Positions 35,527 to 43,226 of a stretch of DNA of 64,000 nucleotides are shown here, one piece after another. Numbering within the stretch: the stretch's first letter is position 1; each line of letters begins with the position of its first letter. A program made the position numbers and the translations under genes. Location: positions 186,001 through 250,000 of the forward strand of contig CAWATA010000005.1 of the NCBI GenBank assembly GCA_963784885.1, read 5' to 3'. The notes beneath the pieces are model-generated. The model saw only the letters and a list, made by a program, of their open reading frames with translations. It was not told the DNA's origin and made no database searches. This DNA is from RHKX01 sp963784885 (GTDB lineage Bacteria > Actinomycetota > Thermoleophilia > Solirubrobacterales > 70-9).

Positions 35527-36798
35527 ATGGCTTTGTCCTTGGCGGAGATCGAACCGGCCGGGGATGCCGCCAAGCTTGCCTTGGCGTTCGGCGTCGGCCT
35601 GCTGATTGGCGTCGAGCGGGAGCGTCGCAAGGGGACCGGGCCAACTCGTGAGCCCGCCGGCATCAGAACGTTCGCGCTGACCGGACTGCTCGGCGGCATC
35701 TGCGCCCAGTTCGGCGGAGTCGCGATCGTCGCGGTCGGAGCCGGATTCATCGGGCTCGCCGCCATCGCCGGTTACCTGCGGAACGGCGGCAGCGACCCCG
35801 GGCTGACGACCGAGGTGGCGCTCGTCCTCACGTACCTGCTCGGTGCACTCGCCCACAGCGAGCCGGCGCTCGCCGCGGCGCTGGCGGTCGCTGTCGCGCT
35901 CATCCTCGCGAATCGCGAGCGCTTCCACCACATCGCCCGCGAGACGCTTTCCGAGCAGGAAATCCACGACGGGCTGCTGATGGCTGCGGCGGCGCTGATC
36001 GTCTTGCCGCTCGTGCCGAATGAGGGGCTTGGCCCAAACGATTCGCTGAACCCCTTCCTCGTCTGGCAACTCGTGGTGATCATCATGGCCGTGCAGGGCA
36101 TCGGCTACGTGGCGCTGCGGGTGATCGGGCCGCGTTACGGCTTGTTGCTGAGTGGCTTCATCTCAGGCTTTGTCTCGAGCACCCTGACTGTCGCGACGAT
36201 GGGCGCCCGGGCACGCGACGAGCCGACGCTCCTGCGTCCCGCCGTCGGCGCAGCGGTGGCATCCACAGTGGCGACCGTGGTCCTGCTCGCGATCGTCCTG
36301 GCGGCCACGAGCCCGGAGACGCTTCGCGAGGTGCTCGTGCCGCTCATCCTCGCCGGCCTCGCGGCGGTCGGGTACGCGGCCGTGGTGACAGCGCGGATGA
36401 TGCGAGTGAAGCCTCCGGAAGACGCCACTCTCGGCCGCGCCTTCGAGTTCAAGACGGCGATCCTGCTCGCTGTCGTTCTCTCCGCGGTCCTGGTCATCAC
36501 CGGTGCTCTCAACGACCTGATCGGCGTCCGCGGCGTCACCCTCGGCACCGCAGTTGCGGGCTTCGCCGACTCGCAGTCGGCGGCCGCGTCAGCCGCGGCG
36601 CTCGCCGACTCCGGCAAGATCACGCCGGCCAGCGCGGCGGTGCCAGTCCTCGCGGCCCTGAGCACGAACACGATCAGTAAGGCTGTGTTTGCGTGGGGAG
36701 CCGGGACCCGCCGCTATGCGGTCGAGGTATGGATCGGTCTCGCGATCGTGCTCGCCGCCGCCTGGGGCGGGTGGGCGCTCACCCAGGTCACCGGCTAG
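35527..36798 (+). CDS. MgtC/DUF4010 membrane protein
   Basis: 423 residues with about twelve membrane segments. The first ~140 residues match the MgtC/SapB domain (LALAFGVGLLIGVERERRKG, GIRTFALTGLLGGICA); the rest matches DUF4010 (LLSGFISGFVSSTLTVATMG, ALSTNTISKAVFAW). The family is widespread; transport role unproven. The next gene's GTG begins directly after the stop. Confidence 0.85.
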   Translation: MALSLAEIEPAGDAAKLALAFGVGLLIGVERERRKGTGPTREPAGIRTFALTGLLGGICAQFGGVAIVAVGAGFIGLAAIAGYLRNGGSDPGLTTEVALVLTYLLGALAHSEPALAAALAVAVALILANRERFHHIARETLSEQEIHDGLLMAAAALIVLPLVPNEGLGPNDSLNPFLVWQLVVIIMAVQGIGYVALRVIGPRYGLLLSGFISGFVSSTLTVATMGARARDEPTLLRPAVGAAVASTVATVVLLAIVLAATSPETLREVLVPLILAGLAAVGYAAVVTARMMRVKPPEDATLGRAFEFKTAILLAVVLSAVLVITGALNDLIGVRGVTLGTAVAGFADSQSAAASAAALADSGKITPASAAVPVLAALSTNTISKAVFAWGAGTRRYAVEVWIGLAIVLAAAWGGWALTQVTG

Positions 36799-37470
36799 GT
36801 GCGATCGGTAGCCCGACAGCTCCGACGGCACTGGCTACCGGCAGCGGTATTGCCCGTGGTCGCGGGCGTTCTGATCTGGGCGTTGTTTCCCCGTGACAGC
36901 TCCGAGCCGCAGCCCGTCCGCAATGACGTGTACCGATACGCGACCCGGGGGTTCGAGGAGATCGACGCGCTCGGGGGCGCACGGCATGACTATCCCGCCG
37001 AAACCGGCATCAGCGTGAAGGAGACCGGAAACGGTCGTTGCCGACGGCTCGTGTGGAGGCCGTTGCAGGACCGCGTCACGTCGTGGACGCTGTGCGGGCA
37101 ACGACTCACGACGATCCATGAGGTCCACGAGTTCTTCGGCAATCGCGACGAACGCACTTACCGCTGTGAGCCGGGCTCGACCCTGCGCCGCGGATGGACG
37201 TGCACCTACGACCAAACGACCGAGACCGCCACCGGCGGTGTCATCGGTCGCAGCCGCATCGCGGATACACCTGTCGAGCACGTTCGGCTAGAACGCCGAA
37301 TCGAGGGCGGCGTCCAGGGCTCCGGCGTTCGCGAGTTCTGGCTGCGCCGCGGCGACGGCTTCCCGGTTCGCCTCGCCGGAACGACCGACGACGTCTCCCC
37401 CAGCCAGATCGGCGACGTCCGCTACCGGGAGCGCTACGTCCTGACCCTCGAGCAGCCGCCCGGGGGTTGA
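36799..37470 (+). CDS. Membrane-anchored hypothetical protein
   Basis: 223 residues from GTG 36799, immediately after the DUF4010 stop. One N-terminal membrane anchor (WLPAAVLPVVAGVLIWALF) then an exported beta-rich domain with four cysteines (RCRRLVW, LCGQRL, YRCEPG, WTCTYD) that may form two disulphides. No family recognised. Probably in an operon with the gene before it. Confidence 0.65.
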   Translation: MRSVARQLRRHWLPAAVLPVVAGVLIWALFPRDSSEPQPVRNDVYRYATRGFEEIDALGGARHDYPAETGISVKETGNGRCRRLVWRPLQDRVTSWTLCGQRLTTIHEVHEFFGNRDERTYRCEPGSTLRRGWTCTYDQTTETATGGVIGRSRIADTPVEHVRLERRIEGGVQGSGVREFWLRRGDGFPVRLAGTTDDVSPSQIGDVRYRERYVLTLEQPPGG

Positions 37471-37650
37471 CGGCACCCGACCGCTCATGCGCTGGGTCCT
37501 CGGGGTCGCGAGCGAGGCTGCTTCGCTGGCCATCTACCATTCGTCGAACCGGGCAAGCCTGAGAAGATGGCCTGGCTGATGGACAACGCTGTGTTCCTGG
37601 TCAAGCGCATCCTGGTTGCGGCGGCAGAGAGTGGTTGATCCACCCGGGCA

Positions 37651-38166
37651 ATGATGAATGTCAGATGGACACCCGCAGTTGCGATCGCGGCGACGCTGCT
37701 TCTATCCGCCTGTGGCGGTGACGAAGGAGGCAGCGCCGAGAGCGACTCGCTCGCCGTCGGAGACTGCGCCGTCGTCGTTGACCCGGCCTCGACCTCGCCG
37801 GACCTCCAGAAGGTCGACTGCGGTGACAGCTCTGCCGAATACGGCATCACCGCGATCGGGGCGACCGCCGATGATCTCGGCGCCTGTGGCTTCTCGATCC
37901 AGCTCGATCAGGCCTACTGCCTGGGTGAGGTCGGCTCCACTGATGACCCTGTGGCCGAGGCCGAGGCCCAGCTCGACTACTCGACGCTGGAGGCCGGCGA
38001 CTGCACCGACGCCACCGTCGAGCAGTCCGAGCCGACGCGGGTGATCCCCTGCGACGATCCCGACGCCGCGAGCGAGGTCCTGGGCATCGCTGCGGACCCG
38101 TCTGATTGCGAGGGCAACGTCGCGGCTCAGCGCGACGGCGTCGTCGTCTGCATGCAGACGCGGTAG
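37651..38166 (+). CDS. Lipoprotein, hypothetical
   Basis: 171 residues. Lipobox LLLSAC gives the lipidated cysteine at residue ~21. The mature part holds two similar halves, each with VGDC/AGDCT and a following 'V..V.C' pair, as in actinobacterial septum-formation/DUF-type lipoproteins with paired disulphides. An ATG one codon later is also possible. Function unknown. Confidence 0.7.
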   Translation: MMNVRWTPAVAIAATLLLSACGGDEGGSAESDSLAVGDCAVVVDPASTSPDLQKVDCGDSSAEYGITAIGATADDLGACGFSIQLDQAYCLGEVGSTDDPVAEAEAQLDYSTLEAGDCTDATVEQSEPTRVIPCDDPDAASEVLGIAADPSDCEGNVAAQRDGVVVCMQTR

Positions 38167-38256
38167 CGCCGGGGAACGCATGGCTGTCCGCGGTCGCGGA
38201 GGCGGAAGGGCATCCCATGGCAATGCCCGTGAGTCATTGCGGACTCTTCGCCCAAC

Positions 38257-38297
38257 GCGCCCGACTGGATTCGAACCGGTGACCTTCGGTTTCGCAG
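38257..38297 (-). repeat. tRNA-Arg 3'-half copy 1 (att-like)
   Basis: Forty-one nt match the 3' half of the tRNA-Arg gene at 51.8 kb, from acceptor end to anticodon loop, in the same orientation, with two mismatches. The left flank (ATGCCCGTGAGTCATTGCGG) also resembles the flank of copy 4. Likely an old integration scar and the outer edge of the island. Confidence 0.75.
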
Positions 38298-38462
38298 CCT
38301 GACCGTCGGTCTCCCTTTGAGCTTCGGCTCGGCCCGTGCCTGCTCTTCCGGGGTGCCCTATTCGGGGTCGTCGGAGAAAACGGCCCGTGGTTTTCACGAG
38401 CGGCTAGTGTTGACAGACACTTGATGCGCACTGCGACCGACAACGACGAGGAGTCGCCCACG

Positions 38463-39224
38463 ATGCCCGGCGCGCCGATCGACGTACGGGTGTTCACGAT
38501 CCCCGGCTCGCACGCAGGCATCGCGGTGCTTCGGGAGCTCGAGCACAAGGGCATTCCCTACAAGCGCACCGACCTGCTTCCGGTGGTCTCTTGGGTCGCG
38601 CTCAAGACCATGCGGTTCCCAAGGACGACCGTCCCAGCGGCCAAGATCAACGGACGCAGGGTCCAGGGCTCACGTGAGATCACCCGCGAGCTCGATCGCA
38701 TAAAGCCGGAGCCGCCGCTCTTTCCCGCCGACCCCGATCGCAGGGCAGCGGTCGAGGAGGCCGAGCGCTTCGGCGACGAGGACCTCCAGCAGCGGATCCG
38801 CGAGATCCTCCTGTGGTCGCTGCGGAAGGACGGAGCACCACTCCTCAGCTTCCTGGAGGGCGCGAAGATCGGCCTCCCGCACGGGCTCGCGGTGAAGACG
38901 GCCGGCCCCTTCGTCGCCCTTGACGCTCGTGCCCGCGAGGCGACCGACGACAACGTTCGCCGTGCCATCTCGATCCTGCCCGACATGCTTCAACGGATCG
39001 ACGACTGGATCGCCGATGGAGTGCTCGGCGGCGAGGAGCTGAACGCGGCTGACTTCCAGATCGCCCCGAGCCTGCGACTGGCCATGAGCTTCGACGACCT
39101 GCGCCCATCAATTGAGGACCGCCCCGCGGGGGCGTTGGCCGTTCGGGTCGTCCCGGACTACCCGGGCAGGATCCCGCCGGTGCTGCCGGCGGATTGGCTG
39201 GAGCCGCTTCGCACCCCAGCCTGA
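38463..39224 (+). CDS. Glutathione S-transferase-like protein
   Basis: 253 residues from ATG 38463 (GACGAGGAG upstream); ATG 38424 is an alternative. The N-terminus is thioredoxin-like (VRVFTIPGSHAGIAVLRELE, TTVPAAKINGRRVQGSREI), the rest helical, as in GSTs, with NAADFQIAPSLRL in the C-terminal domain. The usual catalytic Ser/Cys/Tyr is not certain. It sits between tRNA copies 1 and 2. Confidence 0.75.
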   Translation: MPGAPIDVRVFTIPGSHAGIAVLRELEHKGIPYKRTDLLPVVSWVALKTMRFPRTTVPAAKINGRRVQGSREITRELDRIKPEPPLFPADPDRRAAVEEAERFGDEDLQQRIREILLWSLRKDGAPLLSFLEGAKIGLPHGLAVKTAGPFVALDARAREATDDNVRRAISILPDMLQRIDDWIADGVLGGEELNAADFQIAPSLRLAMSFDDLRPSIEDRPAGALAVRVVPDYPGRIPPVLPADWLEPLRTPA

Positions 39225-39248
39225 TCCACACCGGCCTTCCAGTGATGC

Positions 39249-39289
39249 GCGCCCAACTGGATTCGAACGAGTGACCTTCGGTTTCGTAG
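39249..39289 (-). repeat. tRNA-Arg 3'-half copy 2 (att-like)
   Basis: Same 41-nt core as copy 1, ending at the anticodon-loop sequence TTTCGTAG, then CTCGACCGTCGG, which copy 4 shares but the true tRNA does not. Confidence 0.75.
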
Positions 39290-39381
39290 CTCGACCGTCG
39301 GCGTCAAGCAGAATTGGGCCGTGATTGCGTCGCAGCTGCTACCTCGTGCTCTGGCCGAGCCGCCGAGCGACAGGGCCGACG

Positions 39382-39669
39382 TCATCCGAAGCCCTGCGCC
39401 ACTCGGACGACGACGAAGATGAGCCCGGCGATTCCCAGTGTTCTCCGAAAGCCGTTGGCGCCGTTGGCCGCCTCCTCGTAGGCCCAGACCGCCAGCGCGA
39501 GATAGAAGACCGATCGGGCGACGTCCGAGGCGGTGGTGCCGTCATCGATGAGAGCCGACGCAACTGCCGCGCCGAGGGCGACCAGCAACGGGGCGTTGGG
39601 AAACTGAGCGACGACGTAGCCGTTCAGCTTGAGATCGGGACGCGCGATCAATGGATCGTAGATCGTCAT
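39382..39669 (-). CDS. Small membrane protein
   Basis: 95 residues with about three hydrophobic segments (PLLVALGAAVASALI, VFYLALAVWAYEEA, LGIAGLIFVVVRVAQ) and a soluble N-terminus MTIYDPLIARPDLKLN. Reminiscent of small integral membrane proteins with no known role. Confidence 0.6.
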   Translation of the reverse strand: MTIYDPLIARPDLKLNGYVVAQFPNAPLLVALGAAVASALIDDGTTASDVARSVFYLALAVWAYEEAANGANGFRRTLGIAGLIFVVVRVAQGFG

Positions 39670-39701
39670 CGAACTGCGGCGATGCGGCTCTCTCCCGAAG
39701 C

Positions 39702-39730
39702 GCGCCCGATCGGATTCGAACCAGTGACCC
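39702..39730 (-). repeat. tRNA-Arg 3'-half copy 3 (truncated)
   Basis: Twenty-nine nt matching the acceptor and T-arm part of the tRNA-Arg copies with two mismatches; identity stops before the anticodon arm. It is followed by a stretch matching the end of the tocopherol-cyclase-like gene. Confidence 0.6.
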
Positions 39731-39750
39731 AGGCCCGTCGGCTGCGAATC

Positions 39751-39832
39751 GGGGCAACGGCGGCGGCGCCTGGAGAGCCGCGGCGGGCGGCCTCGCGGGC
39801 TGCGCGCCCAAACCCGCCGTCCTCAAGCGCCG
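39751..39832 (-). pseudogene. Copy of the 3' end of the tocopherol-cyclase-like gene
   Basis: About 82 nt are closely similar to 41895-41976, the last coding stretch of the gene at 41.9 kb (residues REAARRGSPGAAAV). In both places it lies next to a tRNA-Arg 3' fragment. It is a duplicated boundary, not a gene. Confidence 0.65.
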
Positions 39833-39919
39833 TGCGGCGGTTGCGGAATCGCTCGCAGCGCGGCATACCTTCGGTTACATTCACAGAGTCAGGGGACCGT
39901 TCAATCCAGGAGGAATCCC

Positions 39920-40159
39920 ATGAAGAGCAAGAAGCTAGTCGCGAGCATTGTCGCGGCGGGCGCTCTAGCGGTTGCAGTTCCAGCGTCAGCATCGGCGGGC
40001 GGCGGGGGCTTCGGCCCGGGCGGGCTGCCGGCCAATCATCCCGATGGCCCATTTACCGGCGCTCAATGGGGAGCCGCGGTAAGCGCTGCTGCGCCCGGAG
40101 GGTTTATCGGCTGCCACGCCAGTGGTGGGCAGGCGGCTACCTGTCCAGACGAGGAGTAG
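39920..40159 (+). CDS. Small secreted protein
   Basis: 79 residues. A strong Shine-Dalgarno (AGGAGGA) lies 6 nt upstream of the ATG. A signal peptide (KLVASIVAAGALAVAVPASASA) precedes a short glycine-rich mature part with two cysteines (IGCHASGG and TCPDEE). A clear terminator follows, so this is a self-contained transcription unit. Function unknown. Confidence 0.7.
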   Translation: MKSKKLVASIVAAGALAVAVPASASAGGGGFGPGGLPANHPDGPFTGAQWGAAVSAAAPGGFIGCHASGGQAATCPDEE

Positions 40160-40186
40160 CCAACCCGTTTATCGCGGGGAGATCTG

Positions 40187-40216
40187 GAGAGAGGGCCGCG
40201 TACGCGGCCCTCTCTC
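40187..40216 (+). terminator. Rho-independent terminator
   Basis: Fourteen-base perfect arms (GAGAGAGGGCCGCG and its complement) around TA, followed by TTTAA, 27 nt after the small secreted protein's stop. The best terminator in the window. Confidence 0.85.
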
Positions 40217-40651
40217 TTTAAGGGCGGCCGAACGGTGTGTGGTGCCAATTCGTATCGAGAGGGACTGATCCGACTCCGCGAAGGTGCCACCCAACGTCGG
40301 CAGCCGAGCAGCTGAGTGCGTGTTGGTTGCGCGATGGTTTCTTTCCGCACATCCATGCGGTTCGCCGTTTCAAGACCTTCGGTTTCGTAGAGCCTGGGCT
40401 GGCCTGATCTCGTCGGCCACTTGAAGCGGTTTGCGAACTATTCGAGTTCTGCATGTTGGTCGCGCGCGGTGGTTTTTCGGACATGTCCGTGCTGCAAATG
40501 ACGGTCTGATCCCCAGACTCTCCTCAATTACGGAGCCGCGCAGACGACATGCGCAACGAGCCGAATATCGCCGGTGACGCTTGCGGGCTTCCCCTGAAGC
40601 ACGCCCCTCATTTCCGGACCGGCGCTTGGCCCAGCGCAATCAGTCAGTCGC
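40217..40651. other. Gap with repeat copies, no gene
   Basis: No coding region is supported. It holds one full copy of the dispersed ~60-bp repeat (40313-40370), a scrap of tRNA-Arg sequence (GACCTTCGGTTTCGTAG at 40374-40390), and a decayed second repeat copy around 40453-40500. Confidence 0.5.
40313..40370. repeat. Dispersed ~60-bp repeat, copy A
   Basis: Begins GAGTGCGTGTTGGTTGCGCG and contains CCGCACATCCATGCGG, an imperfect inverted repeat, then TTCGCCGTTTC. Closely similar to copies near 41665, 49191 and 51618. Confidence 0.65.
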
Positions 40652-41476
40652 CTAACCGCTGAAGAACGCGATTCCCGACCAGGTGCAGCCGGGAACGCCG
40701 TCCGCCCGCTCGTTCCAGCCCTGAGCAAAGACGGTCATGACCTCTCCTTGGGCGTTGACGGCCTGAACCACGTATTGGCCGTTTCCGTCCTCGACGATGT
40801 CGTCCTGCTGCCCCGATAGCGCCTCGAAATGTGAGTCGTTCACGATCACACCCGTGTTGGCGTCGAGGCTTCCCGCGGAGCCGATCGAGCTGTAGGTGCT
40901 CCGCTCGGGTTGCGGTAGGGGGCCGACGAATAGGCGGGGACGCAGGGGGCCCGGGATGCATCGTCCCTGAACGGTGGCCCCCCCTCCCTGGGCGATACCA
41001 CCACCCGAGTTAGCCGCCGGCAGGGTGAAGAAGATGGGCTTGGCGTCGATCCCGTCCACCCGGTCTGCAGCTGGAACTTCCCCGAGCGTGCTCTCATCGA
41101 TGTCATCGCCGCCGAGCGAATCATCGGCCACCTTTGCCGAGTCGACCGCGGCGGGACTGATCACGGGATTCGGGAACACGCCAGCGAGATCGCCTCCCGC
41201 AGGACCTGCCGGGGTGACGCCCTTGAGGCTCGACTCATCGATGTCCTTGCCGCTCAGGCTGTCGTCTTTGACATCACCGGACTTCACCGCCGCGCCGTTC
41301 TTGAGGTCCCTCGACTTGACCCCGTCGTCGGCGATCTGCTTCGACTTGACCGCGCCGGTCCTAATGTCCTTAGAGTCGATCTTCTTCGCTGCGTAGGCGG
41401 TCCCGGACAACGCGATAAAGATCGCGACCAGCCCAAGATGATGCTGACGGACGTAGAGGTAGATCCTCGATGGCAC
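40652..41476 (-). CDS. Secreted GTAYAA-type repeat protein
   Basis: 274 residues. The start (LGLVAIFIALSGTAYAAKKI) is the leader found on many secreted proteins of Thermoleophilia. It is followed by short repeats of the type 'KDI..GAVKSKQIADDGVKSRDL' and 'DDSLSGKDIDESSL' (residues ~30-130), a glycine-rich hinge and a C-terminal globular domain with two cysteines (GRCIPGP, PGCTWSG). Probably a surface or exported protein; function unknown. Confidence 0.8.
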   Translation of the reverse strand: MPSRIYLYVRQHHLGLVAIFIALSGTAYAAKKIDSKDIRTGAVKSKQIADDGVKSRDLKNGAAVKSGDVKDDSLSGKDIDESSLKGVTPAGPAGGDLAGVFPNPVISPAAVDSAKVADDSLGGDDIDESTLGEVPAADRVDGIDAKPIFFTLPAANSGGGIAQGGGATVQGRCIPGPLRPRLFVGPLPQPERSTYSSIGSAGSLDANTGVIVNDSHFEALSGQQDDIVEDGNGQYVVQAVNAQGEVMTVFAQGWNERADGVPGCTWSGIAFFSG

Positions 41477-41664
41477 GGCTGCCCTCGCTCTCTGGTCGAC
41501 CTGGTGGAGAGCCTAACCTCGCCCACGATTCGCCGCAACAGGGAAGCCATGGGTCTCCCCCCGAGATCTGGTGCCGGATCGCAGCCCGGATGTCCTGCTC
41601 GCACGGTTTGGCTGTGCGCGACGGGTGGGCGGATGCCGGTGCGGAACGACCCTCGTACCGCGTG

Positions 41665-41720
41665 GTGGTTGCGCGATGGTTTCGATCCGCACATCGATGC
41701 GGTTCGCCGTTTCGGGCGAT
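41665..41720. repeat. Dispersed ~60-bp repeat, copy B
   Basis: GGTTGCGCGATGGTTTCGAT then CCGCACATCGATGCGG and TTCGCCGTTTCGGG. The inverted-repeat core is better preserved here than in copy A (CCGCA...TGCGG around ATCGAT). Confidence 0.6.
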
Positions 41721-41798
41721 TCCCGGCTCTTGGGCGTAGCTCAGCCGGAACGGCGGCTATCGCAACACCCGTGCGACATTGCGGCCTCCTCCTGAAGC

Positions 41799-41839
41799 GC
41801 GCCCGACTGGATTCGAACCAGTGACCTTCGGTTTCGTAG
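41799..41839 (-). repeat. tRNA-Arg 3'-half copy 4 (att-like)
   Basis: Forty-one nt identical to the 3' half of the intact tRNA-Arg at 51760-51800, ending at the anticodon loop, then CTCGACCGTCG as in copy 2. The left flank (CCGTGCGACATTGCGG) resembles that of copy 1. Best candidate for the distal att site of the 10-kb island segment. Confidence 0.8.
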
Positions 41840-41881
41840 CTCGACCGTCGCGCTGGCCCCGCCCGCCGGTCGCCGGGGCTG

Positions 41882-42916
41882 TCAGCGGCGGACCGGGGGA
41901 ACGGCGGCGGCGCCGGGAGAGCCGCGGCGGGCGGCCTCGCGGGCGGCGCGCTCGAGCCCACCGTGCTCAAGCGCCGCGGTCGCCGACTCACCGCGCCAGA
42001 CGATGCCGCCGCGGCGACGGCGGACGACGACGCTCATCGCGCCGCCGAGATGCTCGAGCGCCCCGGCGACGTTGCGGCGCTCGCGCGGCAGCGGCACCGG
42101 CAGGACGTGCGAGGCGCCGCGGGGCGCCCGCCCGTCGATTACGACCTCCCAGAGCGCGCTGCGGCCGTGCAGGAGCCAGCGCTCGTCCGACACCTCGGCG
42201 CGGACCGCGGAGGTGAGGGGATTGCCCAGTCGCAAGAGCCGGCCGTCCGGCAGGACGACGACGATCGCCGTCACCTCGGTCCGCAGGGGTCCGGAATTGA
42301 TCTCGCCGCCTGCGAACGCGACGCACACGCGACGGTCGCTGAACCCCTGGGCCTGGCCCCACCACCACGCATCGGGGAAGCCTCCCCTCCCCCAGTTCTT
42401 CTCGCCGTAGACCTGCCAGCCGTCGAGATCCCAGCTCTCGTCGCCGATCCGCGCGATCCCCTGGGCGGTGCCGCCGAGCAGCCACGGGTGCCAGTACTGG
42501 TTGAGGGCCGGCACCGATTGGAAGTAGCTGGAGCCGCCGAATCGCCGGCGGCTCCATGGCAGCGGCTCCGTGACCCGGATGTCGAGCTTCGCGTCCTCGC
42601 CGAGATCGACCCGGAGCCGCTCGGCGTTGCCCGCGAAGGCAGTTCCGGCGAAAACGCCGAGGCGCTGGGGATCGGCCGCCCCCTGCGGATGCTCGATCGT
42701 GCTCAGAAAGCCATTCGGATGGGAGGCGAGACCGAGGGTCGACCAGTAGCCGTCGTCGGCCCGATTGACGCCGCAAAGCGCTATCACCGCGCGGTCACCG
42801 CCGGGCTCCGTCAATCGCCAGAAGTAACCCTCCATCCGGACCCCCGGATGCGAGGCGAGCAGATCGCCCCGCGGGAGGTCGGCGCCGGTAGCCCGGTATC
42901 GCTCGATCAAGCCCAT
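41882..42916 (-). CDS. Tocopherol-cyclase-like protein
   Basis: 344 residues from ATG 42916; the frame extends to 43120 without support. WDLDGWQVYGEKNWGRGG, then FPDAWWWGQAQGF, is the signature of the tocopherol cyclase (VTE1-like) family, and GYFWRLTEP, SYFQSVPALNQYWHPWLLGG also fit. Plant members close the chromanol ring of vitamin E; bacterial members outside cyanobacteria have unknown substrates. The last ~27 residues are duplicated at 39.75 kb. The gene lies next to att-like copy 4, so it may mark the end of an integrated element. Confidence 0.75.
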   Translation of the reverse strand: MGLIERYRATGADLPRGDLLASHPGVRMEGYFWRLTEPGGDRAVIALCGVNRADDGYWSTLGLASHPNGFLSTIEHPQGAADPQRLGVFAGTAFAGNAERLRVDLGEDAKLDIRVTEPLPWSRRRFGGSSYFQSVPALNQYWHPWLLGGTAQGIARIGDESWDLDGWQVYGEKNWGRGGFPDAWWWGQAQGFSDRRVCVAFAGGEINSGPLRTEVTAIVVVLPDGRLLRLGNPLTSAVRAEVSDERWLLHGRSALWEVVIDGRAPRGASHVLPVPLPRERRNVAGALEHLGGAMSVVVRRRRGGIVWRGESATAALEHGGLERAAREAARRGSPGAAAVPPVRR

Positions 42917-43226
42917 CGGATGAGTATGCCCCTTGCCGCCTTGCCTAGCCGGCTTTCGGGCTCTGCGTGGTTGATTGCGCGATCGCCTGCCGATCCGGGT
43001 CGCTGGGGCCCCGAAGACATCTGGGCGAATGAGAGGGACCTCATCTTCCACGGTGTAATGGATGGGAGCCGTCGGCGAGCGCGCCGTGAATCTCCAAAAG
43101 GGACAAGCACGGCCAAGCAACTACGACCGATCACGGGAGGAGCATTGATGTTGCTCGCCGGAATCGCCATGCTCGGCCTGCTACTGCAAACGGGCACAGA
43201 TGGCGGCCGTGAACGTCGCCAGGCGG
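42917..43226. other. Gap with a possible truncated leader gene
   Basis: GGGAGGAG at 43134-43141 precedes ATG 43148, which opens a hydrophobic start (MLLAGIAMLGLLLQTG) that soon becomes arginine-rich and stops at 43270 inside the convergent FG-GAP gene. This looks like the 5' end of a secreted-protein gene cut by recombination. Nothing else is supported. Confidence 0.35.

Larger units (their letters stand above)
41477..41881. other. Gap with repeat copy B and tRNA-Arg fragments
   Basis: No gene is supported. It holds the dispersed repeat copy B (~41665-41720), a plus-strand scrap GGGCGTAGCTCAGCCGGAAC (41731-41750) resembling the tRNA 5' half in inverted orientation, and tRNA-Arg 3'-half copy 4. 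Confidence 0.5.

Noticed and set aside
37567..37638. Short frame starting MAWLMDNAVFLVKRILV
   Set aside because: Only 23 codons, no Shine-Dalgarno or promoter box; could be a gene remnant but cannot be supported.
40187..40216. Regulator binding palindrome
   Set aside because: The arms are followed by T residues and sit right after a stop codon, which fits a terminator better.
38257..41839. Additional tRNA genes at the tRNA-Arg-like sites
   Set aside because: All four lack the 5' half; the sequence beyond the anticodon loop cannot form D-arm or acceptor stem.
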